From Bacillota bacterium (GTDB lineage Bacteria; Sysuimicrobiota; Sysuimicrobiia; Sysuimicrobiales; Segetimicrobiaceae): a DNA stretch of 64,000 bases. Location of the stretch: contig JAJPIA010000063.1 in assembly GCA_021324975.1 (NCBI GenBank), forward strand, positions 1-64,000, read 5' to 3'. Positions 18,734 through 27,858 of the stretch are shown here, piece after piece (the stretch's first letter is position 1; every line of letters starts with the position of its first letter). Below the pieces are notes generated by a model. It was not told where the DNA came from, did not search any database, and was given only the letters and a program-made list of their open reading frames with translations. Made by a program: the position numbers and the translations under genes.

Positions 18734-19549
18734 ATGCGTATTGCGCTGTGCCAGCAGGTTTCATCGCCCCGGAAGGACGAGAACCTGGAGACAGCCCGGC
18801 TTGCGATTCGAGAGGCGAAACGCCAGGGGGCCGACCTGGCGCTATTGCCCGAGGTGTTCATGGCGTTCCTCGCGCCCGACAGCCCGGTGGCGGCCGCGCA
18901 GGTCGCCGAGCCGATCGACGGGCCGTTTGTCTCCGCGCTTGCCGCGGAAGCGCGGCGGCATCATCTGTACGTCGGTTGCGGCGTGTACGAGACCGCGCCG
19001 GACGAGCGCAGGCGCGCGTACAATACCGTCGTGCTCCTCGCGCCGGACGGCGATCTCGCGCTGGCGTACCGCAAGACCCATCTCTACGACGCCTTCGGAT
19101 ATCGCGAGTCGGACCGGATCGTCCCAGGGACCGAACCCCCCGGGGTGGCCCGCACCCCGCTCGGGACGCTCGGGCTGCTCGTGTGCTACGAGTTGCGCTT
19201 CCCGGAGCTCGCGCGCGCGGTGGCGGTCGCAGGGGGCGACGTGCTGTTGCTGCCGGCCGCGTGGGTGGCCGGACCGCTCAAGGAGCACCACTGGACAACG
19301 CTGCTCGCGGCGCGGGCGATCGAAAACACGATCTTCGTCGCCGCGGCGGACCAGGTCGGGACCATCTGCGCCGGCCGCAGCCGGCTCCTCGACCCGATGG
19401 GCGTCACGCTCGCCGACGCCGGCGAGGAGGCCTGCGTGGTGACGGCGGAGGTGGATCTCGCGCGGGTCGCACGCGTGCGCGAAAAGCTGCCCTCACTGCG
19501 TCACCGCCGGGAGGAGCTCTACGCGCGGCGTGAGCCGGCGCGGCGATGA
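18734..19549 (+). CDS. Carbon-nitrogen hydrolase (nitrilase superfamily)
   Basis: MRIALCQQVSS...LALLPEVFM...YRKTHLYDAFGYRES...LLVCYELRFPELAR: E-K-C catalytic triad context. Confidence 0.88.
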   Translation: MRIALCQQVSSPRKDENLETARLAIREAKRQGADLALLPEVFMAFLAPDSPVAAAQVAEPIDGPFVSALAAEARRHHLYVGCGVYETAPDERRRAYNTVVLLAPDGDLALAYRKTHLYDAFGYRESDRIVPGTEPPGVARTPLGTLGLLVCYELRFPELARAVAVAGGDVLLLPAAWVAGPLKEHHWTTLLAARAIENTIFVAAADQVGTICAGRSRLLDPMGVTLADAGEEACVVTAEVDLARVARVREKLPSLRHRREELYARREPARR

Positions 19550-19552
19550 GAC

Positions 19553-19584
19553 GTCGGAGGGGCGCCGCGCGGCGCCCCTCCGAC
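19553..19584. terminator. Perfect 32-bp palindrome between convergent genes, likely bidirectional terminator
   Basis: GTCGGAGGGGCGCCGC|GCGGCGCCCCTCCGAC read directly. Confidence 0.7.
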
Positions 19585-19603
19585 ACGACCGCAAACCGGC
19601 GTC

Positions 19604-20560
19604 CTATCCTCGCGCCGCGGCCTTGACCCGACCGTAGACGGGCGTCAGCCACCGCCGGTACTGCGCGACGCGCCCCTCGGCCACGGCGAAGTAGGTCTCC
19701 TGCAGCCGGCGGGTCACCGGCCCCGGTTGCCCCGTTCCCACGGGGTAGTGGTCGACCGAGTTGATCGGGGTGATCTCCGCCCCACTGCCGCAGAAGAACG
19801 CCTCGTCGGCGATGTATAGCTCCGTGCGATCGATGTCGCGCTCCTGCACCGGCATCTTCAGGACGTCGCGGGCCAACTCCAGGATCGTCTCGCGCGTAAT
19901 CGACTCCAGGATGTTGGACGTGATCGGAGGGGTGACGAGGACACCGTCGCGGATCATGGCGAAGCACGCCCCCGGTCCCTCCGAGACCTTGCCCCGCTCG
20001 TTCATCAGGATCGGCTGTCCCGTGTACCCGTTGAGGCGCGCCTCCACGGAGGCCAGCCGGGCCTGGTGATAGTTCGCACCGGCTTTCACGCGCGGCGGAA
20101 CGTTGGTATCCGCGATGCGCGTCCACGTGCTGATGCAGGTGTCGACGCCGGCCGTGACCTCCTCGCCGTGCGGCGAGAGTCGAGGCAGGATGAAGCCGCC
20201 GATCCGGGCCTCGGCGGGCGGAAACGTACGCCCTTCGCCCTCGCCGACGTACAGGCTCAGGCGAAACCAGACTGTCCCCTCGAAACGGTTGGCGCGCAGG
20301 ACCTCGACCTGGGCGCGGGTCAGCTCCTCCGGCGACCAGGGAATGGGCATGCGCATGATCTTCGCGGAGTTGCGAAGGCGCCTGAGGTGCTCGTCGTTTC
20401 TAAAGATGTAGAGCTCGCGCTCGTCGCTGTTCCAGTAGGCGCGGACGCCCTCGAACACGTTTGCGCCGCGGAGCACGGTCGCCGTGGACACGTGCACCGT
20501 CGCCCGCTCCCAGGGCACGACTTCACCGTCGAACCAAACCCACTCCGGATGTCCGGACAT
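19604..20560 (-). CDS. ilvE: Branched-chain amino acid aminotransferase (class IV)
   Basis: MSGHPEWVWFDGEVVPWERATVHVSTATVLRGANVFEGVRAYW...SEGPGACFAMIRDGVLVTPP; start inside listed ORF. Confidence 0.88.
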   Translation of the reverse strand: MSGHPEWVWFDGEVVPWERATVHVSTATVLRGANVFEGVRAYWNSDERELYIFRNDEHLRRLRNSAKIMRMPIPWSPEELTRAQVEVLRANRFEGTVWFRLSLYVGEGEGRTFPPAEARIGGFILPRLSPHGEEVTAGVDTCISTWTRIADTNVPPRVKAGANYHQARLASVEARLNGYTGQPILMNERGKVSEGPGACFAMIRDGVLVTPPITSNILESITRETILELARDVLKMPVQERDIDRTELYIADEAFFCGSGAEITPINSVDHYPVGTGQPGPVTRRLQETYFAVAEGRVAQYRRWLTPVYGRVKAAARG

Positions 20561-20696
20561 CGCTAGCACGCTCCTCCGCGGGAAATAACGGCCCCCAGGG
20601 CCGCCGGTACCGGTTCCTTCGCCCTGCCCCACACGATTCCTCGTCCGCTCGCGTCCGTGCGCGCCGTGATGGCGACCGCGCGACGTCGCCACAGGA

Positions 20697-23552
20697 TCAG
20701 GGGCGTTTGGACTGCACGGTCCCCGGCGCGGCGCCGTTAAGATGCTGCGGCGTGTCGAGAATGCCGGTCCAGAGGTCGCCGACGCGCTCCAGACGATCGA
20801 ACACCGTGGCCGGCGTCCACGACAGCGGGTCCACGCCGGCCCGCAGCTCGTCCCACGTCACCGGAACGCTGACCGTCGCCTCCGGCACGGGCCGCAGGCT
20901 GTACACGCTCGCGAGCGTCTTGCCGCGCACATTTTGATTGTAGTCGACAAACACCTTGCCGCGACGTTCCTCGACCGCCCACGCGGTGGTCAGCTCCTCC
21001 GGATGCCCGCGGACCAGCCATTCGGCGAGCGTCTTCGCGAACGCGTGCGTCTGGGCGTACGTGTACTCGCGCGCGAGCGGCACGAAGACGTGAATACCGG
21101 TCTTGCCCGACGTCTTGACGAACGATCGCAGGCCGAGTGACGAGAGCGCCTCCTCGACCCACAGCGCCGCTTGACGCGCGGCATCGAAACCTCGCCGCGT
21201 GTAGTCGGGATCGAGCTCGCCGTGACGGCGCACGGGCTGCGCGCCCTCCGGATAGATAAACGGGTCGATGTCGAACACGATGTAATCCGGGTAGTTGAGC
21301 ACGCTCCGCTCCAGCGCCTCTTCGGATCCGGCGAACACGGTGGCCCCGCGCTCGCCGTCCCGGCCGCCGAGGGGCGTCGTGCGCGAGAACCATGCGTGCA
21401 TCTCGATGCACGCGAGCTGGGCCAGCCACAGCAGCGTGGCCTCGTCCCCCCCAACAACGGTCTCGATATCCCGCCGGCCCTGGTCCGACCAGATGCGCAT
21501 CCGCCGGGCAAACGGCGGCGCGTCCGGGACGTCCTTTTGAAAGAACGCCTCGCCATCGATCCCATCCGGAAACCGCCGAAGCGATAGCGGGCGATCGCGC
21601 AGGTGCGGCAGCACAAATGGGGCGGCGCGCCGGTAGTACTCGATGACGTCGCCCTTCGTGATGCCGGCCCCCGGAAAGAACACCTTGTCGAGGTTGGTGA
21701 AAGCCAAGCCGGCCGGCGCTTCCGGCGCACGAGCCGCCTTGCGGCCGGCGCCCGTGCGGCGCGACGCTCGCGGCCGGACCGCTTGGCGCGCCGACGCCGC
21801 GGGTGCGGCCTGGGATTCGTTGTCCCGGAACACAGCCTCCGGGCCCCTTCCAAGCTCGTCCCCGGACGCCGCCACCGCTGCGGCCCGGGAGACGAGCACG
21901 TCCCGCGCGGGCACGTCGTCCCGTACGCGCACGAACACCGGGAAGCGCAGCACGCCGTCGGGAGTCCACCCGCCGTACGCCACCTCCACGACGACCTCGG
22001 GACGCACCCATGTCGGCGGGGCAAGAGGACGTGGGCGCGGCGTGAAGGGCGCGGTTGCCACGACGAGCGGGTCCAGCCGGCGGCGCAGCGCGCGCACGTC
22101 CGCATCGCTCAACCCCCCGCCGACCTGGCCCACCGGGACCAGATGGCCGGTCTCGGGGTCATACTGGCCGAGCACGAGCGCGCCGAACGAGCGGGCGCGC
22201 TGCCCTTTCCCACGCGTGAAGCCGCGGACGACCGCCTCGACGGTACCGCGCACCTTCACCTTTTGCCAGTCCGGGCTGCGCACGCCCGGCCGGTACAGGC
22301 TCGCGGCCCGCTTGGCGACGATGCCCTCCAATCCGTGCTCGCGCGCCGCCGCGAACAGCGCCAAACCCCGTTCCGTGACGGTGTCGGTTCTGAGGAGGCC
22401 CGCCGGCAACTGGAGCGCGTCCAAGATCCGGCGGCGCTCCGCCAGCGGGCTTTCCCGGAGATCCCGCCCGTCGAGGTACAAGCAGTCGAAGACCGCGTAG
22501 ACGACGCCGATTCGGCGCGCCGCGCCGCCGTCCGGCGTCGAGGGATCCACGTGCAACCGGCGTTGAAGCCGCGCAAAGCTGGCTCGGCCGTCTGCGTCCG
22601 GCGCGATGATCTCGCCGTCGAGCACGGTGCTCCGGACCTCCATCTGGGACACGGCGTTGACGATCTCGGGGAACTGCGCGTTGAGGCGGCGCCGGGTGCG
22701 GCTGAGCAGGCTGACCTCCTGGAGCGACCCCTGCCGGCGGACGAACGCGAGGGCCCGCACGCCGTCCCACTTCACCTCGAAGAGCCAGCCGGCCCGGTCG
22801 AACGGGGCGTCGACGCTCTGAGCGAGCATCGGTGTGAACGGTTCCGGAAAGGGATCCGTGCCCTCCTCTCCGTCCGCGGCCTTCCGCCGGCCGCGGCTGC
22901 GACCCGTCTTGGAGGCACGTCCCCGCCGCGACGTCGCGGGACCGGCCGCCTCGGGCTGCACCGCGGGCTGCCACCGCTCGCCCGCGTCGGATGCGATCTC
23001 CTCCATGGTCCGCCCGCTCTTCACGGATCGGGTACCCATCGGCGAATACCCGGCGACAACGAACTCGTCTTTGCCCTTGAAGAGCAGCCAGTCACGACCT
23101 TCGTTGCGCTTCGTCCGCACGAAGTGGAACTCGCCGCGCAGCTTCTCCCCGCGGCAATCGAGCGTGAGCTTGCCGGCCTGGAACGCCTCGACCGGGTCTC
23201 CCTCGCGGCACGTGTAGGTGCCGCGGTCCCACAGGAGCACGGTCCCCGCGCCGTAGTTCCCGGGCGGGATCACGCCCTCGAAGTCTCCGTACTCCAGCGG
23301 ATGGTCCTCGACCAGCACCGCCAGCCGTTTGTCCGCCGGATCGAGCGACGGCCCCTTGGGCACGGCCCAGGAGCGAAGCACGCCTTCCATCTCGAGCCGC
23401 AGATCCCAGTGGCGTCGCGTGGCATCGTGCTCCTGCACGACGAAGCGGTGGCCGGCGCCGCGGGCGGTCCGGCCGGCGCGCGGTGCCGCGCCGTGGGGCT
23501 CGGGCGTGCGGTCGAACCGGCGCTTGCGTTCGTACTCCTTAAGCCCCATCAA
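20697..23552 (-). CDS. ligD: Multidomain ATP-dependent DNA ligase LigD, order PE-LIG-POL
   Basis: PE: HRFVVQEHDATRRHWDLRLEMEGVLRSWAVPKGPS; LIG: EVKWDGVRALAFV; POL: DYIVFDIDPF, SFVKTSGKTGIHVFVPL. Confidence 0.95.
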   Translation of the reverse strand: MMGLKEYERKRRFDRTPEPHGAAPRAGRTARGAGHRFVVQEHDATRRHWDLRLEMEGVLRSWAVPKGPSLDPADKRLAVLVEDHPLEYGDFEGVIPPGNYGAGTVLLWDRGTYTCREGDPVEAFQAGKLTLDCRGEKLRGEFHFVRTKRNEGRDWLLFKGKDEFVVAGYSPMGTRSVKSGRTMEEIASDAGERWQPAVQPEAAGPATSRRGRASKTGRSRGRRKAADGEEGTDPFPEPFTPMLAQSVDAPFDRAGWLFEVKWDGVRALAFVRRQGSLQEVSLLSRTRRRLNAQFPEIVNAVSQMEVRSTVLDGEIIAPDADGRASFARLQRRLHVDPSTPDGGAARRIGVVYAVFDCLYLDGRDLRESPLAERRRILDALQLPAGLLRTDTVTERGLALFAAAREHGLEGIVAKRAASLYRPGVRSPDWQKVKVRGTVEAVVRGFTRGKGQRARSFGALVLGQYDPETGHLVPVGQVGGGLSDADVRALRRRLDPLVVATAPFTPRPRPLAPPTWVRPEVVVEVAYGGWTPDGVLRFPVFVRVRDDVPARDVLVSRAAAVAASGDELGRGPEAVFRDNESQAAPAASARQAVRPRASRRTGAGRKAARAPEAPAGLAFTNLDKVFFPGAGITKGDVIEYYRRAAPFVLPHLRDRPLSLRRFPDGIDGEAFFQKDVPDAPPFARRMRIWSDQGRRDIETVVGGDEATLLWLAQLACIEMHAWFSRTTPLGGRDGERGATVFAGSEEALERSVLNYPDYIVFDIDPFIYPEGAQPVRRHGELDPDYTRRGFDAARQAALWVEEALSSLGLRSFVKTSGKTGIHVFVPLAREYTYAQTHAFAKTLAEWLVRGHPEELTTAWAVEERRGKVFVDYNQNVRGKTLASVYSLRPVPEATVSVPVTWDELRAGVDPLSWTPATVFDRLERVGDLWTGILDTPQHLNGAAPGTVQSKRP

Positions 23553-24327
23553 CGAGCTCCATCAACCGGCGCGCGTAGCCGACGGCTTCCGGCCCGGTCT
23601 CGTGCGTGAAGTAGCAGAACACGGGGCGAAGGCCGGCCTGCTCGCGCAGGTGCCGCGCCCATGTCTGCAGCCGCTCATCGTCGTAGTGAAGCCGGTGCAG
23701 CCGATAGTAGCCCCACCCTGCCGTGTGCACGAGCGGCTCGCATCCGTCTTCGTCCTCGGCGATGCAGACCGCGACGCGATGCGTGCGCAGCAACGCGTAC
23801 GTCGCCTCGTCGTGCCAGCTCGCGTGGCGAAACTCGATCGCCGTGTACGGCAGTGGAGGCATGGCGACGAGGAACCGTTCCAGCAGCTCGAGATCCCGGC
23901 GGAAAGAAGGCGGTAGCTGGAACAGCACCGGCCCGAGCCGGTCGCCGAGTTCGCCGGTGCGCTCGGCCAGCCACCGCAGGTCGTCGTCCACGTCGCGCAG
24001 GCGTTTCTGGTGCGTGATGCGCCGGTGCGCCTTGATCGCGAAGCGGAACTCCGGCGGCGTCTGGGCGTGCCACGCCGCGAGCATGGCGGAGGTCGGCATG
24101 CGGTAAAACGATACGTTGATCTCCACGGTGGGCAGCGCCGCCGCGTAGTGGGACAGCAGGCGGTCGTTGGGCAGATCCGGCGGGTAGAAGCCGCCCTTCC
24201 ACTCTGCGAACGCAAACCCCGAGGTCCCGGCGAGGACGCGACCGCGGGCCGCCTCCCCGCCGGCCGCCCGGCCGTCGCTCATGTCCGTCAGCACCTCGTC
24301 CGGCATCATGCGCCTCCGACCGTCCAC
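23539..24327 (-). CDS. DUF72 (YecE-like) family protein
   Basis: LAGTSGFAFAEWKGGFYPPDLPNDRLLSHYAAALPTVEINVSFYRMP...FRFAIKAHRRITH; overlaps ligD by 14 nt. Confidence 0.88.
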   Translation of the reverse strand: MDGRRRMMPDEVLTDMSDGRAAGGEAARGRVLAGTSGFAFAEWKGGFYPPDLPNDRLLSHYAAALPTVEINVSFYRMPTSAMLAAWHAQTPPEFRFAIKAHRRITHQKRLRDVDDDLRWLAERTGELGDRLGPVLFQLPPSFRRDLELLERFLVAMPPLPYTAIEFRHASWHDEATYALLRTHRVAVCIAEDEDGCEPLVHTAGWGYYRLHRLHYDDERLQTWARHLREQAGLRPVFCYFTHETGPEAVGYARRLMELVDGA

Positions 24328-24346
24328 CCGCGCGGCACGCTCGCGC

Positions 24347-25192
24347 CTACCCCTCCGTCCGCAGCAGCAGACCCAGCTCGCGGGCGGTGGTCATCACACG
24401 CGCAAACACCGCCGCGGCGATCGCGAGCAGCACGACGTTCGTCGCCGCCGCCCATCCGACGTGGGCCCACGGAAGCGGACCGCCGGTGAGGACCGTGCGC
24501 ATCCCTTCGAAAGCGTGCGTGGTGGGCAGCAACCAGGCGATGCGCTGGATCGCCCGGGGCAGCACGGCCACCGGATAGAAGACCGCGGAGAGCGGTTGAA
24601 ACAGAAACGGGATGGCCCAGGCCAGCGCTTCGGCGCCGTGGCCGTAGCGCAGGATCAGCGCCGTCGTGATGATGCCCATGCTCCAGGCGGCAACGATGAG
24701 GTTGAGCACGAGCGGCACGAGCGCGAGACCGTAGTGGAAGATGTTGAACGCGTACAGCGCGAGCGCGAGGACGGCCAGCAGGGTGCCGATGATCACAATT
24801 TTCATCACGCCGAGCAGCATCGTGGCGGAGAGAAACTCGGCCGTGCTGATCGGGCTGACGAAGACGTTGACGAGATTGCGCGACCACACGTCCTCGAGAA
24901 ACGACACCGAGATTGCCTGCTGAACCCGGAAGAAGATGTCCCACAGGATCATGCCGCCGAGCAGGAACGCCACGGCGGCGCCGGCACCGCCTCGGAGTTG
25001 GCGTACGTAGACGCTGAGAAAGCCCCAGACGAGGAGATCCATCACCGGCCAGTACACGATCTCCAGCGACCGGATGAGGCTCCGGCGATACAAGTAGAGC
25101 TGACGCTGGAGCAGCGCGAGCACCCGTCCGGCGCTCAGGCCCCGGATCTCCGCCGTCCTCGCGGCGCGCCGGCTCGCCCCTACCCGCCCCAT
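24347..25192 (-). CDS. ABC-2 type transporter permease
   Basis: Hydrophobic 281-aa protein, 'SLIRSLEIVYWPVMDLLVWGFLSVYV', adjacent to ATPase gene with overlap. Confidence 0.8.
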   Translation of the reverse strand: MGRVGASRRAARTAEIRGLSAGRVLALLQRQLYLYRRSLIRSLEIVYWPVMDLLVWGFLSVYVRQLRGGAGAAVAFLLGGMILWDIFFRVQQAISVSFLEDVWSRNLVNVFVSPISTAEFLSATMLLGVMKIVIIGTLLAVLALALYAFNIFHYGLALVPLVLNLIVAAWSMGIITTALILRYGHGAEALAWAIPFLFQPLSAVFYPVAVLPRAIQRIAWLLPTTHAFEGMRTVLTGGPLPWAHVGWAAATNVVLLAIAAAVFARVMTTARELGLLLRTEG

Positions 25193-25962
25193 GCGGCCGG
25201 CGCCTCCTCCCGCGCGACGTCGAGAAACATGTGCTCGAGCGTGTCGCGCTCGAACCGGCGCAATACGTCCCCGGGCGCGCCGTCGGCGAGCAGACGACCA
25301 CGGTGCAGAAACAGGATCCGGTCGCTGAGCCGCTCGACTTCCTGCATGTTGTGCGAGGTGTAGAACAGCGTCATCCCGCGCTCGTCCCGAATCTCCTTCA
25401 GCGCCTGCCTGACCCGCTCCGCGCCGTCGGGGTCCAGACTCGCCGTCGGCTCGTCCAGGAAGAGCACCTCGGGATCGTTGAGGAGCGCCTTGACCAACCC
25501 GAGCCGCGTCCCTTCCCCCGACGACAGGCGTCCCGCCGCGCGGTCGCGCAGCCGCGTGAGGCCGAACCGCTGGAGCAGCGCGTCGATGCGGTCCCGTGGA
25601 CGCGCAAGGCCGTAGAGGCGGGCGAACACCGCGAGATTCTCGCCGACCGTCAGGTTGCCCGGCAGCGAGACGTACGGCGAGGTGAAATTGACACGCGCCA
25701 GGATGCCCCGGCGCGCCTCCGGCATCGGCAGGCCCAGGATCTCCACGCGTCCTCGCGTCGGCCGCAGCAGCCCGAGCAGCATGCCGAGCGTGGTGGTCTT
25801 GCCCGCTCCGTTGGGCCCGAGGAAACCCACGATCTCCCCGCGCTCGACGACAAACGACAGATCCTCCACGACGGCCAGCGCGCCGTAGTGCTTCGTCAGG
25901 TGCTGCACGAGGATCGCGGGGTCGACCGGCAGGGTCACGGCAGCATTATACACCGCCACCAC
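25180..25962 (-). CDS. ABC transporter ATP-binding protein (ABC-2 type exporter)
   Basis: GPNGAGKTTTLGMLLG, LSSGEGTRLGLVKALL, VLFLDEPTASLDP. Confidence 0.9.
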   Translation of the reverse strand: MVAVYNAAVTLPVDPAILVQHLTKHYGALAVVEDLSFVVERGEIVGFLGPNGAGKTTTLGMLLGLLRPTRGRVEILGLPMPEARRGILARVNFTSPYVSLPGNLTVGENLAVFARLYGLARPRDRIDALLQRFGLTRLRDRAAGRLSSGEGTRLGLVKALLNDPEVLFLDEPTASLDPDGAERVRQALKEIRDERGMTLFYTSHNMQEVERLSDRILFLHRGRLLADGAPGDVLRRFERDTLEHMFLDVAREEAPAAWGG

Positions 25963-26021
25963 GGACCGCCCGCGGCCGGTGGGTCGTCGACGCCGGCCTT
26001 CCGCGCGCCCGCATTTGTCCG

Positions 26022-26027
26022 TATAAT
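26022..26027 (+). promoter_or_regulatory. Putative -10 element TATAAT upstream of Opu operon
   Basis: TATAAT at 26022-26027 in the divergent intergenic region; -35 weak. Confidence 0.4.
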
Positions 26028-26156
26028 GGGAAATCGTACGACAGGGGCGACGTTATGCACATTGCCGGCGCCGGGCAGCCAGCGCCGGTACGGCCAGCAG
26101 CTTACCAAGGCGTAGACTGGAGCGCCCCGCCCATGATCGGCCTGGACGGCGTGGCC

Positions 26157-27149
26157 ATGATCGCGTTTCGCAACGTCTCCAAGCGCTACGCGCACGGGGC
26201 GCGGGCTGCCGTCGACGACGTGTCGTTCGACGTGCAGTCTGGCAGCCTGTGCATGATCGTCGGCACGTCCGGATCGGGCAAGACGACGCTGCTCCGCATC
26301 GTCAACCGCCTGATCGAGCCTACCGGCGGCGAGCTGCTCATCAACGGACGCAACGTCCTGCACGAAGACCCGATCGCCCTCCGCCGCCGCGTCGGCTACG
26401 TGATCCAGCAGGTCGGACTATTTCCGCACATGACGGTGGCGGAGAACGTGCGTGTGACCGCGGAGATCGCGGGATGGACGCGCCGCCGGCTCGAGGGCCG
26501 TGCGGACGAGCTGTTGACGCTCGTTGGGCTCGCCCCCGCCGAGTACCGGCACCGGTATCCCCGGCAGCTGTCGGGCGGAGAGCAGCAACGTGTCGGCATC
26601 GCGCGGGCGCTCGCGGCGGACCCCGGGATCTTGCTGATGGACGAGCCGTTCGGCGCCCTCGACGCCATCACGCGCGACCGCATGCAGCACGAACTCCTCC
26701 GGATCCAGCGGAGCCTGCGCAAGACGATCCTATTCGTGACCCATGACGTGGAAGAGGCGCTGCGGCTCGGCGACCAGATCGTCGTGCTTTCGGGCGGCCG
26801 GCTCGTCCAAACCGGCAGCCCGGTCGAATTGCTCGCCCATCCCGCCGACGACTTCGTCCGCCAGCTCGTCGGCGCCGACAGCGCCGTGCGCCAACTGGAG
26901 CACCTGCCGGTCTCGGCCGCGCTCGATCCGCACGCGACGTGGGCGATCGCGCCGGGGGACGGCCTGCGCGTGCTGCCGGACAGCACCCTGCTCGATGCCA
27001 TGCTGCGGCTGCTCGACACCGGCGCGCCCGCCCTCGCCGTCCAACCGCCGTCGTCTTCCGCGCCGGTGGGCTACGTGACGCCGGCGAGCATCATCCGCCT
27101 GATCGCGCCCGGGCGCGGCGGACCCGCGGCACGCGCGGGACACGGGTGA
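26157..27149 (+). CDS. Glycine betaine/osmolyte ABC transporter ATP-binding protein (OpuCA-like)
   Basis: MIAFRNVSKRYAHGARAAVDDVSFDV...GTSGSGKTTLLRIVNRLIEPTGGELLING...LSGGEQQRVGIARAL; degenerate CBS-like C-terminus. Upstream ATGs also possible. Confidence 0.85.
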   Translation: MIAFRNVSKRYAHGARAAVDDVSFDVQSGSLCMIVGTSGSGKTTLLRIVNRLIEPTGGELLINGRNVLHEDPIALRRRVGYVIQQVGLFPHMTVAENVRVTAEIAGWTRRRLEGRADELLTLVGLAPAEYRHRYPRQLSGGEQQRVGIARALAADPGILLMDEPFGALDAITRDRMQHELLRIQRSLRKTILFVTHDVEEALRLGDQIVVLSGGRLVQTGSPVELLAHPADDFVRQLVGADSAVRQLEHLPVSAALDPHATWAIAPGDGLRVLPDSTLLDAMLRLLDTGAPALAVQPPSSSAPVGYVTPASIIRLIAPGRGGPAARAGHG

Positions 27150-27155
27150 GCCGGC

Positions 27156-27812
27156 GTGCACTTTCTTCTCAATCCCGCCAGCTACGATCTCACCGATGCG
27201 TCGAGCGTGCCGAACCTCCTGCTGCAACACCTCGTCATCGTCGGCACGAGCATGCTGATCGCGATCCCGGTCGCCGTGCCCGTCGGCGTCGCGATCGCGC
27301 GCTACCGGCGATTCTACCTGCCCGTGATTACGGCGGCGGGGCTCCTGTACACGATTCCCGGCCTGGCGCTGCTCGCGCTGCTGGTACCGGTGACCGGGCT
27401 GAATGCGACGACGGCGATCATCCCGCTCGTCATCTACGCGCAGCTGGTGCTGATCCGCAACACCGCCGCCGCGATCGACGCCGTGGATCCACTCCTCGTC
27501 GAGACGGGATACGCGATGGGGATGACGCGCGCGCAGGTGCTCCGCCGGGTCGTGGCGCCGCTGGCACTCCCGCTGGTGGTGGCGGGGCTGCGGGTGGCGA
27601 CGGTCACCACGATCGGCATCGCCTCCCTCGCTTCGCTCGTCGGCGCCGGCGGCCTCGGGGATCTCATCTTTTCCAGCCTGCAGAACACCAACTACGACGA
27701 AGTCCTCGGCGGGGCCATCACGATCGCGGCGCTGGCCGTCACCGTCGATCTGCTGCTCCTTGCCGTGCAGCGGGTGCTCAACCGGGGCCGTCTGCCCGTG
27801 GCCCTGTCATGA
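27156..27812 (+). CDS. Osmolyte ABC transporter permease (OpuCB-like)
   Basis: LLQHLVIVGTSMLIAIPVAVPVGVAIAR...GLLYTIPGLALLALLVP...GMTRAQVLRRVVAPLALPLVVAG. Confidence 0.88.
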   Translation: MHFLLNPASYDLTDASSVPNLLLQHLVIVGTSMLIAIPVAVPVGVAIARYRRFYLPVITAAGLLYTIPGLALLALLVPVTGLNATTAIIPLVIYAQLVLIRNTAAAIDAVDPLLVETGYAMGMTRAQVLRRVVAPLALPLVVAGLRVATVTTIGIASLASLVGAGGLGDLIFSSLQNTNYDEVLGGAITIAALAVTVDLLLLAVQRVLNRGRLPVALS

Positions 27813-27858
27813 GGGAGCGCACGGGCGCGGCGCCCGCCGCGGGCGCCGGGAGGGGCTG

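Noticed and set aside
21603-23609. 668-aa plus-strand ORF
   Set aside because: Antisense to ligD, low-complexity Arg/Ala/His-rich sequence.
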